From positions 1 to 16,653 of the forward strand of contig CAZVOD010000093.1 in assembly GCA_964628385.1 (NCBI GenBank): 16,653 nt of DNA. The letters are read 5' to 3'. A program made the translations under genes and the position numbers. Below are positions 7,975 through 14,002 of the stretch, piece by piece. The first letter of the stretch is position 1. The number at the start of each line of letters is the position of its first letter. This stretch comes from JANQPA01 sp964628385 (lineage in GTDB: Bacteria; Bacteroidota; Bacteroidia; Chitinophagales; Saprospiraceae). Under the pieces are notes generated by a model. That model saw only the letters and a list, made by a program, of their open reading frames with translations. It was not told the DNA's origin and made no database searches.

Positions 7975-9000
7975 TTATGCGTATTCCAGCACTTTATCAG
8001 TTACGGCTTTGATCCAGCGGGGATCATCATTCAGGCTGGGCACCAAATCTACTTTTTCGCCGCCCATTTCCTGGAATTCTTCCTGATATTCTTCACAAAT
8101 TTCTATTAAAGTCTCCAGACAGTCAGCAACAAAAGCCGGAGAAAATACCAATAACTTCTTGGCGCCGTGCTCTGCTTGCTTTTCCAGTACGGTACTTGTG
8201 TATGGCTGAGCCCACTTTTCAGGTCCAAACCGACTCTGGAAAGTGGTAGTGTAAGCTCCTTCTTTCAGGCCTAGTTTTTCGGCCAGTGCTTTAGTAGTGG
8301 CATGACACTGAGCAGAATAACAAAACTGATTGACCTGAGAAATATTCATACAGCAATTTTCTGCTTTAGTGCAGTGATTGCCTTTATCAGCAATTCTTAG
8401 ATACCTTTCTGGCAAACCGTGATAACTGAAAATAAAATGGTCATAGTCTTCCAAATTATACTGACGAGCATTATCAGCAAAAATGTCAATCATAGGCTCA
8501 TAGTCATAGTAGGAATTGATCATTTTAACATCCGGGATGGTTTGCTCTTTTCTCAGCAACCGCATTACTTCATCGTGTACAGAGCCAGTAGTGGCCGATG
8601 CATACTGTGGGAACATCGGAAAGATAATAATCTCTGAAACTCCTGCCTCCAGCAGCTTATTCAATGTATACTTTATAGAGGGATTTTGGTAACGCATTGC
8701 TAATTCTACTACAAAATCATCGCCAAGATGCTCCTGCACCCCTTTAGCTACCCGCTCACCGTATACTTTCAGCGGTGAGCCTTCTTCTGTCCAAAGTTTC
8801 TGATATTCTTTGGAAATTCTAACAGAGCGGATGGGCGCAATAATACCTTTCACCAAAACGTTTCTGGCCAGCCAGTTAAAATCAATAACTCTTTTATCTG
8901 TAAGGAACTGCCCCAGATAACGCCTCAAAGCTCCGTAAGTAGGCTTATCAGGAGTTCCTAAATTGACAAGCAAAACACCTTTTTTACCAAAAGTTGCCAT
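7975..9000 (-). CDS. hemH: Ferrochelatase
   Basis: This 341-residue enzyme inserts Fe2+ into a porphyrin in the last steps of haem synthesis. The N-terminus GVLLVNLGTPDKPT is the family signature. The metal-binding His194 is in FSYHGLPERY, and the conserved acidic residue is Glu296 in VADCLETLIEI. It also has FPQYASATTGS at 130-140 and FQSRFGPEKW at 254-263. A cysteine-rich stretch holds Cys210, Cys216, Cys217, Cys227 and Cys232. Some bacterial ferrochelatases bind a [2Fe-2S] cluster in a comparable internal Cys region, so a cluster is possible here. It is preceded by a 13-bp inverted repeat and faces surE divergently. Confidence 0.96.
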   Translation of the reverse strand: MATFGKKGVLLVNLGTPDKPTYGALRRYLGQFLTDKRVIDFNWLARNVLVKGIIAPIRSVRISKEYQKLWTEEGSPLKVYGERVAKGVQEHLGDDFVVELAMRYQNPSIKYTLNKLLEAGVSEIIIFPMFPQYASATTGSVHDEVMRLLRKEQTIPDVKMINSYYDYEPMIDIFADNARQYNLEDYDHFIFSYHGLPERYLRIADKGNHCTKAENCCMNISQVNQFCYSAQCHATTKALAEKLGLKEGAYTTTFQSRFGPEKWAQPYTSTVLEKQAEHGAKKLLVFSPAFVADCLETLIEICEEYQEEFQEMGGEKVDLVPSLNDDPRWIKAVTDKVLEYA

Positions 9001-9031
9001 ATTATATGATTGATATTTATTTCAATTACAC

Positions 9032-9066
9032 GGTTTGGTCTATGAGAATAGCGCATAGATCAAACC
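9032..9066. repeat. 13-bp inverted repeat upstream of hemH
   Basis: GGTTTGGTCTATG (9032-9044) and CATAGATCAAACC (9054-9066) are complementary over 13 positions with one G-T pair, around a 9-nt spacer. The repeat lies 32-66 bp upstream of the hemH ATG on the minus strand and about 210 bp from surE. The position suits an operator or a 5' UTR hairpin for hemH; no regulator is identified. Confidence 0.6.
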
Positions 9067-9221
9067 AACTTCAGTTAAGTTAAAAGAACAAAACTGTTTC
9101 GATTGTTGAATAACAGTATGATTTATTTGTAAAAATTAAGTAATGAGGAAAAGCTTAGCCTACTGCCCCGGCAACATTTTTTAGCAAAGCGTAACTCTAC
9201 ACCCGTTTTTTTGTTAAAACA

Positions 9222-9252
9222 TTTGGGATAGTTTAACATTACCATAAATTTA
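9222..9252 (+). promoter_or_regulatory. Candidate surE promoter
   Basis: TTTG (9222-9225) is followed after 19 bp by TAAATTTA (9245-9252), one base away from the Bacteroidota -7 consensus TAnnTTTG. The predicted start would be about 9258, a 15-nt leader before the surE ATG. Both elements and the spacing fit, but this is a consensus match only. Confidence 0.5.
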
Positions 9253-9273
9253 ATAACCGTACAAGATAACCAC

Positions 9274-10062
9274 ATGAACAGACCATTAATATTGGTAACC
9301 AATGATGATGGAGCATCAGCTCCCGGCTTGCATGCCCTGGTAGAAGTAGCCAAGACACTTGGGGAAGTAATAGTAGTAGCACCAGATTCCCCACAATCAG
9401 GCATGGGACACGCTATCACCATATCTGACCCCATACGATTTCATCCAATCGATCTGTTTGAGGGTATAGAAGCTTATGAATGTACTGGTACACCTGTAGA
9501 TTGCGTAAAAATAGCCAAGCATGTTATTCTAAAAGACAGAAAAGCCGATCTTTGTGTTTCGGGCATCAATCATGGCTCTAATGCATCAATCAATATCATC
9601 TATTCCGGTACGCTATCTGCTGCAATGGAAGCTTCTCTGGAAGGTATCCCGTCCATTGGCTTTTCTTTGCTGGATTATGAGTATTCGGCTAACTTTGAGC
9701 CTTCTAAGCCGTATGTCAAGTACCTTATGGAGTATGTTCTGTCAAATGGGATGGCCTCAGGAAGCTTGTGGAATGTCAATATCCCAGCTATTACTGCTCA
9801 GGAATTGAAGGGGGTTAGAATATGTCGGCAAGCAGAAGCACGATGGGTAGAAAACTTCCAGGAAGCACGGGACCCAAGAGGAGGCAAATACTACTGGCTA
9901 ACCGGAGATTTTGTCTCGGAAGATGAATCAGAAGATACGGATACTTTTGCACTTAAGAATGGCTACATCTCCGTCGTTCCCTCTATGCATGACCTGACCA
10001 ACTACAATGCACTTCAAAATTTGAAAGAGGTTGAAAATGGACAATTAGCCGATGTTGGATGA
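9274..10062 (+). CDS. surE: 5'/3'-nucleotidase SurE
   Basis: This 262-residue protein belongs to the SurE metallophosphatase family (survival protein E), which dephosphorylates nucleoside monophosphates. The metal ligands are visible: Asp11 and Asp12 in LVTNDDG, Ser42 in APDSPQSGMG, and Asn99 in SGINHGSN. The motif TGTPVDCVK (71-79) and IYSGTLSAAMEA (109-120) are also characteristic. The length is typical. An acidic tract (EDESEDTD) near residue 218 is a surface loop. It is the first gene of a plus-strand group with a small membrane protein and lpxB, though 256 bp of spacer follows it, so the three may not be strictly co-transcribed. Confidence 0.95.
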   Translation: MNRPLILVTNDDGASAPGLHALVEVAKTLGEVIVVAPDSPQSGMGHAITISDPIRFHPIDLFEGIEAYECTGTPVDCVKIAKHVILKDRKADLCVSGINHGSNASINIIYSGTLSAAMEASLEGIPSIGFSLLDYEYSANFEPSKPYVKYLMEYVLSNGMASGSLWNVNIPAITAQELKGVRICRQAEARWVENFQEARDPRGGKYYWLTGDFVSEDESEDTDTFALKNGYISVVPSMHDLTNYNALQNLKEVENGQLADVG

Positions 10063-10103
10063 TAAGACTTGTTTTTAAGGTATTAAAATACATTATTAAT
10101 TAT

Positions 10104-10238
10104 GCGCTGCCGCGTTCCTTCGCTTGAATGCCCACAGGGCAGTCACCTTATAGGAACGCAGAGTCAGCTCCTACACTGTGCCTTTTATCAGTCACTTAGC
10201 GCGTCTGAAGCTCAGAAGAAAATCCTGCCCTTCTGAGC
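10104..10238. repeat. Nested inverted repeats in the spacer after surE
   Basis: This GC-richer stretch contains stacked palindromes. GCGTTCCT (10112-10119) pairs with AGGAACGC (10152-10159) and encloses TGCCC/GGGCA (10129-10141, 3-nt loop). A separate perfect 9-bp hairpin, GCTCAGAAG/CTTCTGAGC, spans 10210-10238. GCGCT (10104) and AGCGC (10198) could close the nest. No ORF of note lies inside. It may be a structured RNA, a terminator region for surE or a relic of a short mobile repeat. Confidence 0.55.
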
Positions 10239-10318
10239 ATAAAAAGCCTTGGTGTAATAAAAAGAATTAATTTTATCACTATTCTACCCCTTTGAAACAA
10301 GTCTATAAATAATTTTTT

Positions 10319-10600
10319 ATGTGGAACAGAAATAGCCTATTCCAGGGCCTGGCCATGGGAATTGTCATTCCCATTTTGGCTTTCGGCCTGTTTTTATTGG
10401 TACTTGACAACCTGGAAAGCATTGGGGCAGTCCGGCAGCGGACGCTGGCTATCATAGCAATTTGTCTGAATATTATACCCTTTAATATTTACCAAAAGCG
10501 TAGATTTACGCAGTCTATGCGAGGCCTGGCTACTGCCACCGTGATTTATGCTGTTATTTGGGTCATTGTGTACGGAAGCCAAATTTTGAACCAAAATTAG
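10319..10600 (+). CDS. Small integral membrane protein, function unknown
   Basis: This 93-residue protein is very hydrophobic, with three likely membrane helices at about 8-29, 41-57 and 70-89, separated by charged turns (VRQR near 38-41; YQKRRF near 58-63). I do not recognise a named family. The gene ends three bases before the lpxB ATG, so the two are almost certainly co-transcribed. Small membrane proteins next to lpxB and surE are, as I recall, a recurrent arrangement in Bacteroidota, which suggests an envelope role, but no catalytic motif is visible. The start is the ATG at 10319. Confidence 0.82.
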   Translation: MWNRNSLFQGLAMGIVIPILAFGLFLLVLDNLESIGAVRQRTLAIIAICLNIIPFNIYQKRRFTQSMRGLATATVIYAVIWVIVYGSQILNQN

Positions 10601-10603
10601 ACC

Positions 10604-11731
10604 ATGAAGTACTACATTATTGCCGGAGAAGCCTCTGGTGATTTACACGGTTCCAATTTGATGCGTGCCATTAAAGAAGAAGATGCGGAAGCAGAATTCA
10701 GATGTTGGGGTGGTGACCTCATGAAAGCCCAGGGGGGCACGCTGGTAAAGCACTTTAAGGATTTAGCTTTTATGGGCTTTATAGAAGTAGTTCAGAACCT
10801 GCGAGCCATTCTTAGGAATATTGCTTTTTGCAAAAGAGATATCCAGGCTTACCAACCTGATGCGATCATTATGATCGATTATCCAGGTTTTAACCTTAGG
10901 ATTGCAGAATGGTCGAAGGCCGCGGGTTTTATCAACCTCTACTACATTTCTCCCCAATTATGGGCCTGGAACGCTAAGAGAGTCCATAGGATCAAGTCCA
11001 GCGTAGACCGTATGTACGTTATCCTCCCGTTTGAAAAAGATTTTTATGGGAAATATGACTACGAAGTAGACTTTGTAGGGCATCCGTTGCTGGATGTTAT
11101 TGACAACTACCCTGAGCAAAAAGATTTCAAAGCACAACATGGCCTGGATGAACGACCGCTGGTAGCCCTATTGCCCGGAAGCCGTCGGCAGGAGATTTCC
11201 AAAATGCTAGATGCTATGCTGGATACCATCCCGCATTTTGAAAATTGCCAGTTTGCCATTGCTGGTGCGCCATCTATTCCCGATACTTTTTATCAAAAGA
11301 TCATTCAGAGCAAAAAGCCAGTCCCACCTGTAAAAGTTATCAACAATAGAACTTATGCACTGCTGCAGCAAGCCGAGGCAGCTCTGGTTACTTCGGGCAC
11401 CGCTACTCTGGAAACGGCACTCTTCAAAGTCCCGCAGGTAGTATGCTACAAGGGCAATGCTCTATCCTATCTGATCGCCAAACGGCTGGTTAATGTAAAG
11501 TACATTGCGCTGGCTAATCTTATCGTTGATCAGCCCATCGTCAAAGAATTGATACAGGACGAATTTACCCTAAACAACCTAATCCACGAGCTAGAAAAAC
11601 TCTTCCATCCTCTACACAGAGATCAAATCATGACCGGATATGATTTATTAAAAGAAACACTCGGTGAATCAGGAGCCTCCAAAGAAACTGCTCACTTAAT
11701 GTACCGCTTTGTAACCCGCAAAAAGCAATAA
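10604..11731 (+). CDS. lpxB: Lipid-A-disaccharide synthase
   Basis: This 375-residue GT19 glycosyltransferase joins UDP-2,3-diacylglucosamine and lipid X to form the lipid A disaccharide at the inner face of the cytoplasmic membrane. AGEASGD (7-13) is the N-terminal signature. IDYPGFNLR (91-99) carries the conserved Asp92. ISPQLWAWNAKR spans about 115-126, and FVGHPLLD is at 157-164. The nucleotide-binding half shows LLPGSRRQEI (189-198) and TSGTATLETAL (263-273). The length fits. It confirms that the organism makes lipid A. It follows the small membrane protein gene by three bases. The first clear terminator-like hairpin downstream is at 11892-11913. Confidence 0.97.
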   Translation: MKYYIIAGEASGDLHGSNLMRAIKEEDAEAEFRCWGGDLMKAQGGTLVKHFKDLAFMGFIEVVQNLRAILRNIAFCKRDIQAYQPDAIIMIDYPGFNLRIAEWSKAAGFINLYYISPQLWAWNAKRVHRIKSSVDRMYVILPFEKDFYGKYDYEVDFVGHPLLDVIDNYPEQKDFKAQHGLDERPLVALLPGSRRQEISKMLDAMLDTIPHFENCQFAIAGAPSIPDTFYQKIIQSKKPVPPVKVINNRTYALLQQAEAALVTSGTATLETALFKVPQVVCYKGNALSYLIAKRLVNVKYIALANLIVDQPIVKELIQDEFTLNNLIHELEKLFHPLHRDQIMTGYDLLKETLGESGASKETAHLMYRFVTRKKQ

Positions 11732-11798
11732 AAATTGGCTAAGGAATGAGTCAATAATAAATTATATATCTTTACTTGTTCTTTTGCCGCCCAGTTCC

Positions 11799-11913
11799 GC
11801 CTGCCTGACGGCCGGCAGGTTAAAAAGCCTCGTCGACTTCAGAAAGGGGCCCCTTTTATCCCCTTTCTTCGTGCTGCATCGCCTACGCCCGCCTGCCGGC
11901 CGGCAGGTTTTTT
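11799..11913 (+). repeat. Paired GC-rich palindromic repeats with terminator-like end
   Basis: This GC-rich island in AT-rich spacer has three palindromes: CCTGCC/GGCAGG (11800-11819, 8-nt loop), AGAAAGGGG/CCCCTTTCT (11841-11868, with a nested 14-bp palindrome at 11843-11856) and CCTGCCGGCCGGCAGG (11892-11907), which is followed by six Ts. The last looks like an intrinsic terminator on the plus strand, suitable for lpxB. The outer two share the CCTGCC/GGCAGG core. ORFs exist on both strands here, but they are Arg/Lys/Gly-rich products of the palindromes and I do not believe them. Confidence 0.65.
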
Positions 11914-12044
11914 GCCTCACTGAACAGCAAAACACCTGCGTAAATCTTGTACCCTTTATTAATGCACCATTCTTAAGCATAATTTTTTTAAAAGAATAAT
12001 TTCAGCTAACACTTACTTTAAAATTTATTTAAAAACTGAAACAT

Positions 12045-12069
12045 ATTACACTTTTAATTAAAGCGTAAT
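12045..12069. promoter_or_regulatory. 25-bp dyad upstream of the sigma-54-like site
   Basis: ATTAC-a-CTTT, a TAATT centre, then AAAG-c-GTAAT form a dyad with nine matched positions per side and one mismatch. A second pair, ACACTT/AAGTGT (12048-12053, 12071-12076), overlaps it. Its centre is about 175 bp upstream of the start predicted from the sigma-54-like promoter, which is a usual distance for an enhancer-binding activator. The role is inferred. Confidence 0.4.
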
Positions 12070-12206
12070 GAAGTGTGTTTTCTTTCCATGGTGATTTTAA
12101 TCATTTCGATGTTAACCCGCGCCAGGACTTTTAAGTATCCCTCCAAAATTATCACAAAGAACTACAATCGATATTTTCTTCTCGTATATTAAAAAAATAA
12201 CGGCAA

Positions 12207-12223
12207 TTGGCACGGTATTTGGA
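12207..12223 (+). promoter_or_regulatory. Candidate sigma-54 promoter
   Basis: TTGGCACGGTATTTGGA matches the RpoN -24/-12 consensus YTGGCACGRNNNTTGCW at every position except that the -12 dinucleotide is GG instead of GC. The 12-bp distance between the -24 GG and the -12 dinucleotide is exact. Transcription would start near 12233 and run into the small membrane protein at 12490 with a leader of about 255 nt. Confidence 0.45.
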
Positions 12224-12303
12224 ATCGTATAAGTGAATTCGCAAACAACAGAGGAGAAACTTTTTACACATTAAGACTTTTAAAAATATGTTATGAATTT
12301 TAA

Positions 12304-12311
12304 TATATTTG
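12304..12311 (+). promoter_or_regulatory. Candidate housekeeping -7 element
   Basis: TATATTTG is an exact TAnnTTTG match. TTTT lies about 22 bp upstream in place of the -33 TTTG. It could drive the small gene at 12490 with a leader of about 170 nt, as an alternative or addition to the sigma-54-like site. Confidence 0.4.
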
Positions 12312-12408
12312 TCCTGAGCAAAGTTCCCTCTTAAGTCAGAAACGTTTCGACGATCCACGTTAATTTCCGAAGACCACTACAAACATTTTACGCATGGTTG
12401 GTACTGCA

Positions 12409-12423
12409 CAATGCGCTGCATTG
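12409..12423 (+). other. Small perfect hairpin in the leader of the 60-aa gene
   Basis: CAATGC, loop GCT, GCATTG is a perfect 6-bp hairpin about 67 bp upstream of the chosen start codon. It may be a 5' UTR structure. The rest of 11914-12489 is AT-rich spacer in which, apart from the dyad and promoter candidates listed, I see nothing. Confidence 0.4.
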
Positions 12424-12489
12424 ACTGGAAAAGCTATGCATTTGACAAACACAATCACTTATAACACTACTAAACAAATTAACACAATC

Positions 12490-12672
12490 ATGGAACGCTC
12501 AATTACAAATCATAATCAAACAAATAAAAAGCGCTCAAAGACTCTTGAAAATGCATTGTTGGCTGTTATCCTGGTTTGTGCCTGTATTGGAACGTATCAC
12601 ATGTTTAAGAGCCAGGATAAGCCAAAGGCAGAGAACATTGAGAAGACTTACGACCTATCAGAACGCTACTAG
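12490..12672 (+). CDS. Small single-pass membrane protein, function unknown
   Basis: From the ATG at 12490 this is a 60-residue protein: a polar N-terminus rich in Asn, Lys and Arg (1-20), one hydrophobic helix at about 23-40 (ALLAVILVCACIGTYHMF) and a charged C-terminal tail (41-60). The positive N-terminal side suggests that the tail faces outward. An in-frame ATG at 12394 would add 32 Thr/Asn-rich residues and overlap the leader hairpin, so I prefer the shorter form. I recognise no family. The gene stands alone between two long spacers, behind a sigma-54-like and a housekeeping-like promoter element, and is followed by a strong hairpin, which supports its being a real transcription unit. 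Confidence 0.6.
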   Translation: MERSITNHNQTNKKRSKTLENALLAVILVCACIGTYHMFKSQDKPKAENIEKTYDLSERY

Positions 12673-12689
12673 TTCAAATAGTTCAAAAT

Positions 12690-12731
12690 GGTAATGGCTT
12701 TTTCTCATCTGCGATGGGAAAAGGCATTACC
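12690..12731 (+). terminator. Long hairpin after the 60-aa gene
   Basis: GGTAATG and CATTACC bracket a nearly continuous stem (CTTTT/AAAAG, CTCATC/GATGGG, loop TGC) of about 17 pairs with a mismatch and a bulge, 17 bp after the stop codon. No T-run follows on the plus strand, so it may protect the transcript end rather than terminate on its own. A weaker hairpin with a T-run (AAAGAAG/CTTCTTT, 12843-12863) lies downstream. Confidence 0.55.
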
Positions 12732-12842
12732 TTCCCAACAACAAAAAAACGCATCAACTATTTTTAAGAATTTATTTTAAGGAGTACTGGCATTCAAAGG
12801 CCCAACAAAACGCACTGAGCTGCTTATCACAGCAATAATTCT

Positions 12843-12863
12843 AAAGAAGTTTTGCTTCTTTTT
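12843..12863 (+). terminator. Weak intrinsic terminator candidate
   Basis: AAAGAAG, loop TTTTG, CTTCTTT is followed directly by further Ts. The 7-bp stem is AT-rich, so termination strength is doubtful. It lies between the 60-aa gene and the PspC-like gene; the rest of 12732-12950 is AT-rich with no gene. Confidence 0.35.
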
Positions 12864-12950
12864 GATTAATTCTGGACAAAATTCATTAAATTGCCTTAAG
12901 CAAACTTCTTATTTTTTTGTTAAAACAATATTTGAAGTAAAATCAGGACA

Positions 12951-13166
12951 ATGTACAAGTTGAAGCACATTTTAGAAAGGTCACTATTTGGAGTATGTAG
13001 CTACCTAGGCAGAAAAATGGGAATAGCTTCGGCGAGGGTAAGACTTTACTTTATTTACCTATCATTTGTCACGATGGGCTCTCCTGTGCTTTTCTACCTT
13101 TTCTTTGCGTTCTGGATTAATGTCAAGCGTTACATCCAAAACAACAAAAATTTGATTTGGGAATAA
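12951..13166 (+). CDS. PspC domain protein
   Basis: This 71-residue protein resembles the PspC domain of phage-shock-type membrane proteins. SLFGVCSYLGRKMGI (11-25) corresponds to the conserved G-V-C-x-G-L-a-x-x-x-G-I start of the domain, VRLYFIYLSF (30-39) is the first membrane stretch, and SPVLFYLFFAFWI (44-56) is the second, ending in a basic tail. Small stand-alone PspC proteins are common in Bacteroidota. Their role is usually described as membrane-stress response, but nothing here proves it. The start is the ATG at 12951, preceded by AGGA, a rare hint of a ribosome binding site for this genome. It converges on the DUF4159 gene. Confidence 0.75.
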   Translation: MYKLKHILERSLFGVCSYLGRKMGIASARVRLYFIYLSFVTMGSPVLFYLFFAFWINVKRYIQNNKNLIWE

Positions 13167-13176
13167 ACACCCTGAG

Positions 13177-13237
13177 TAGCAAGGTACTTTCTACGATACC
13201 GCAAGTTTTGCTGGTTCATCGTATAAGTATCTTGCTA
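13177..13237. terminator. Large hairpin between convergent genes
   Basis: TAGCAAG (13177-13183) pairs with CTTGCTA (13231-13237), and the stem continues inward through TACTT/AAGTA, TACGAT/ATCGTA, ACC/GGT and GCAA/TTGC to a 3-nt loop at 13205-13207. That is about 26 pairs with only small internal loops. It is centred between the PspC-like gene (plus) and the DUF4159 gene (minus), so a bidirectional terminator is the simplest reading, although it lacks T-runs. Confidence 0.6.
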
Positions 13238-13318
13238 GCCACTATTTTACTTATCAGGCTTTACTCTAGAAGATAGCCTGTAGACGAAATTGAACTATTA
13301 CATTCTGACAAAACAAGT

Positions 13319-13984
13319 CTACTGATTAAAAGCAAATTGCACAATATTAGCACCCATTTGCAGGGCCTGTCTTCTGATCTCTTTTGGATCATTATGCACA
13401 TCTTGGTCTTCCCAGCCATCACCGAGATCACACTCATAGGTATAAAAGCAAATCAGGCGATCTTCCCAGAATAATCCAAAGCCCTGAGCAGGCTTTTCAT
13501 CGTGCTTATGCACTTTAGGCAAGCCTTTTGTAAATTCAAAGGTTTGTTTGTAAATCGGATGTTCAAAAGGTAGCTCTACGAATTCTTGCTCTGGAAATAC
13601 TTTCTTCATGGCCGTTCTTACGTACGGATCCATCCCGTAGTTATCATCGATGTGGAGGAATCCGCCGCCGATGAGGTAATTCCGCAGGTTTTCAGCTTCC
13701 GCATCTGAAAAAACTACATTGCCATGCCCGGTCATGTGTACAAAAGAGTAATTAAAGATTTCGGCGCTTCCCACTTCTACTGTGGCGTAATCCGTACTGA
13801 AATTAGTACCGAGATTGGCATTACAAAAATCTGCCAAGTTAGGCAAGGAAGTGGGGTTAGAGTACCAATCTCCGCCACCGTTATACTTTAACAAGGCCAT
13901 CTTTAGCTGGTAGCCATTTTTAGGTGTAAATGCTGTACTCACCAAAAAGACAGCCATCAACAATACAATGCTTAACTTTTTCAT
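13319..13984 (-). CDS. Secreted DUF4159 domain protein
   Basis: This 221-residue protein has a clear signal peptide (MKKLSIVLLMAVFLVSTAFT, cleavage near residue 20). The mature part matches DUF4159: LKYNGGGDWYSNPTSLPNL (33-51), FNYSFVHMTGHGNVVFSD (about 77-94), LRNYLIGGGFLHIDDNYGMD (100-119), and a C-terminal section with FYTYECDLGDGWED. The fold is related to glutamine amidotransferase-like or flavodoxin-like domains, and the molecular function is unknown. The gene follows rsmE by 18 bp and is probably co-transcribed with it. DUF4159 proteins in this phylum often sit near envelope and gliding genes, but no such partner is visible here. Confidence 0.88.
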   Translation of the reverse strand: MKKLSIVLLMAVFLVSTAFTPKNGYQLKMALLKYNGGGDWYSNPTSLPNLADFCNANLGTNFSTDYATVEVGSAEIFNYSFVHMTGHGNVVFSDAEAENLRNYLIGGGFLHIDDNYGMDPYVRTAMKKVFPEQEFVELPFEHPIYKQTFEFTKGLPKVHKHDEKPAQGFGLFWEDRLICFYTYECDLGDGWEDQDVHNDPKEIRRQALQMGANIVQFAFNQ

Positions 13985-14002
13985 ATTTACTTTTCCTTAA
14001 TG

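Noticed and set aside
9123..9434. Minus-strand ORF of 103 residues overlapping the start of surE
   Set aside because: It covers the conserved metal-binding 5' end of surE in the antisense direction and resembles no family.
11762..11999. Overlapping ORFs on both strands of about 71-72 residues
   Set aside because: They are built from GC-rich palindromes and T-runs, have biased Arg/Lys/Gly composition and sit on opposite strands of the same repeat.
12152..12358. Minus-strand ORF of 68 residues in the leader region
   Set aside because: It has no recognisable domain, overlaps promoter candidates on the other strand and has Cys/Leu/Ile-rich random-looking content.
12394..12489. Longer start (12394) for the 60-aa membrane protein
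   Set aside because: The added 32 residues are Thr/Asn-rich, contain the leader hairpin and look like untranslated sequence; not excluded outright.
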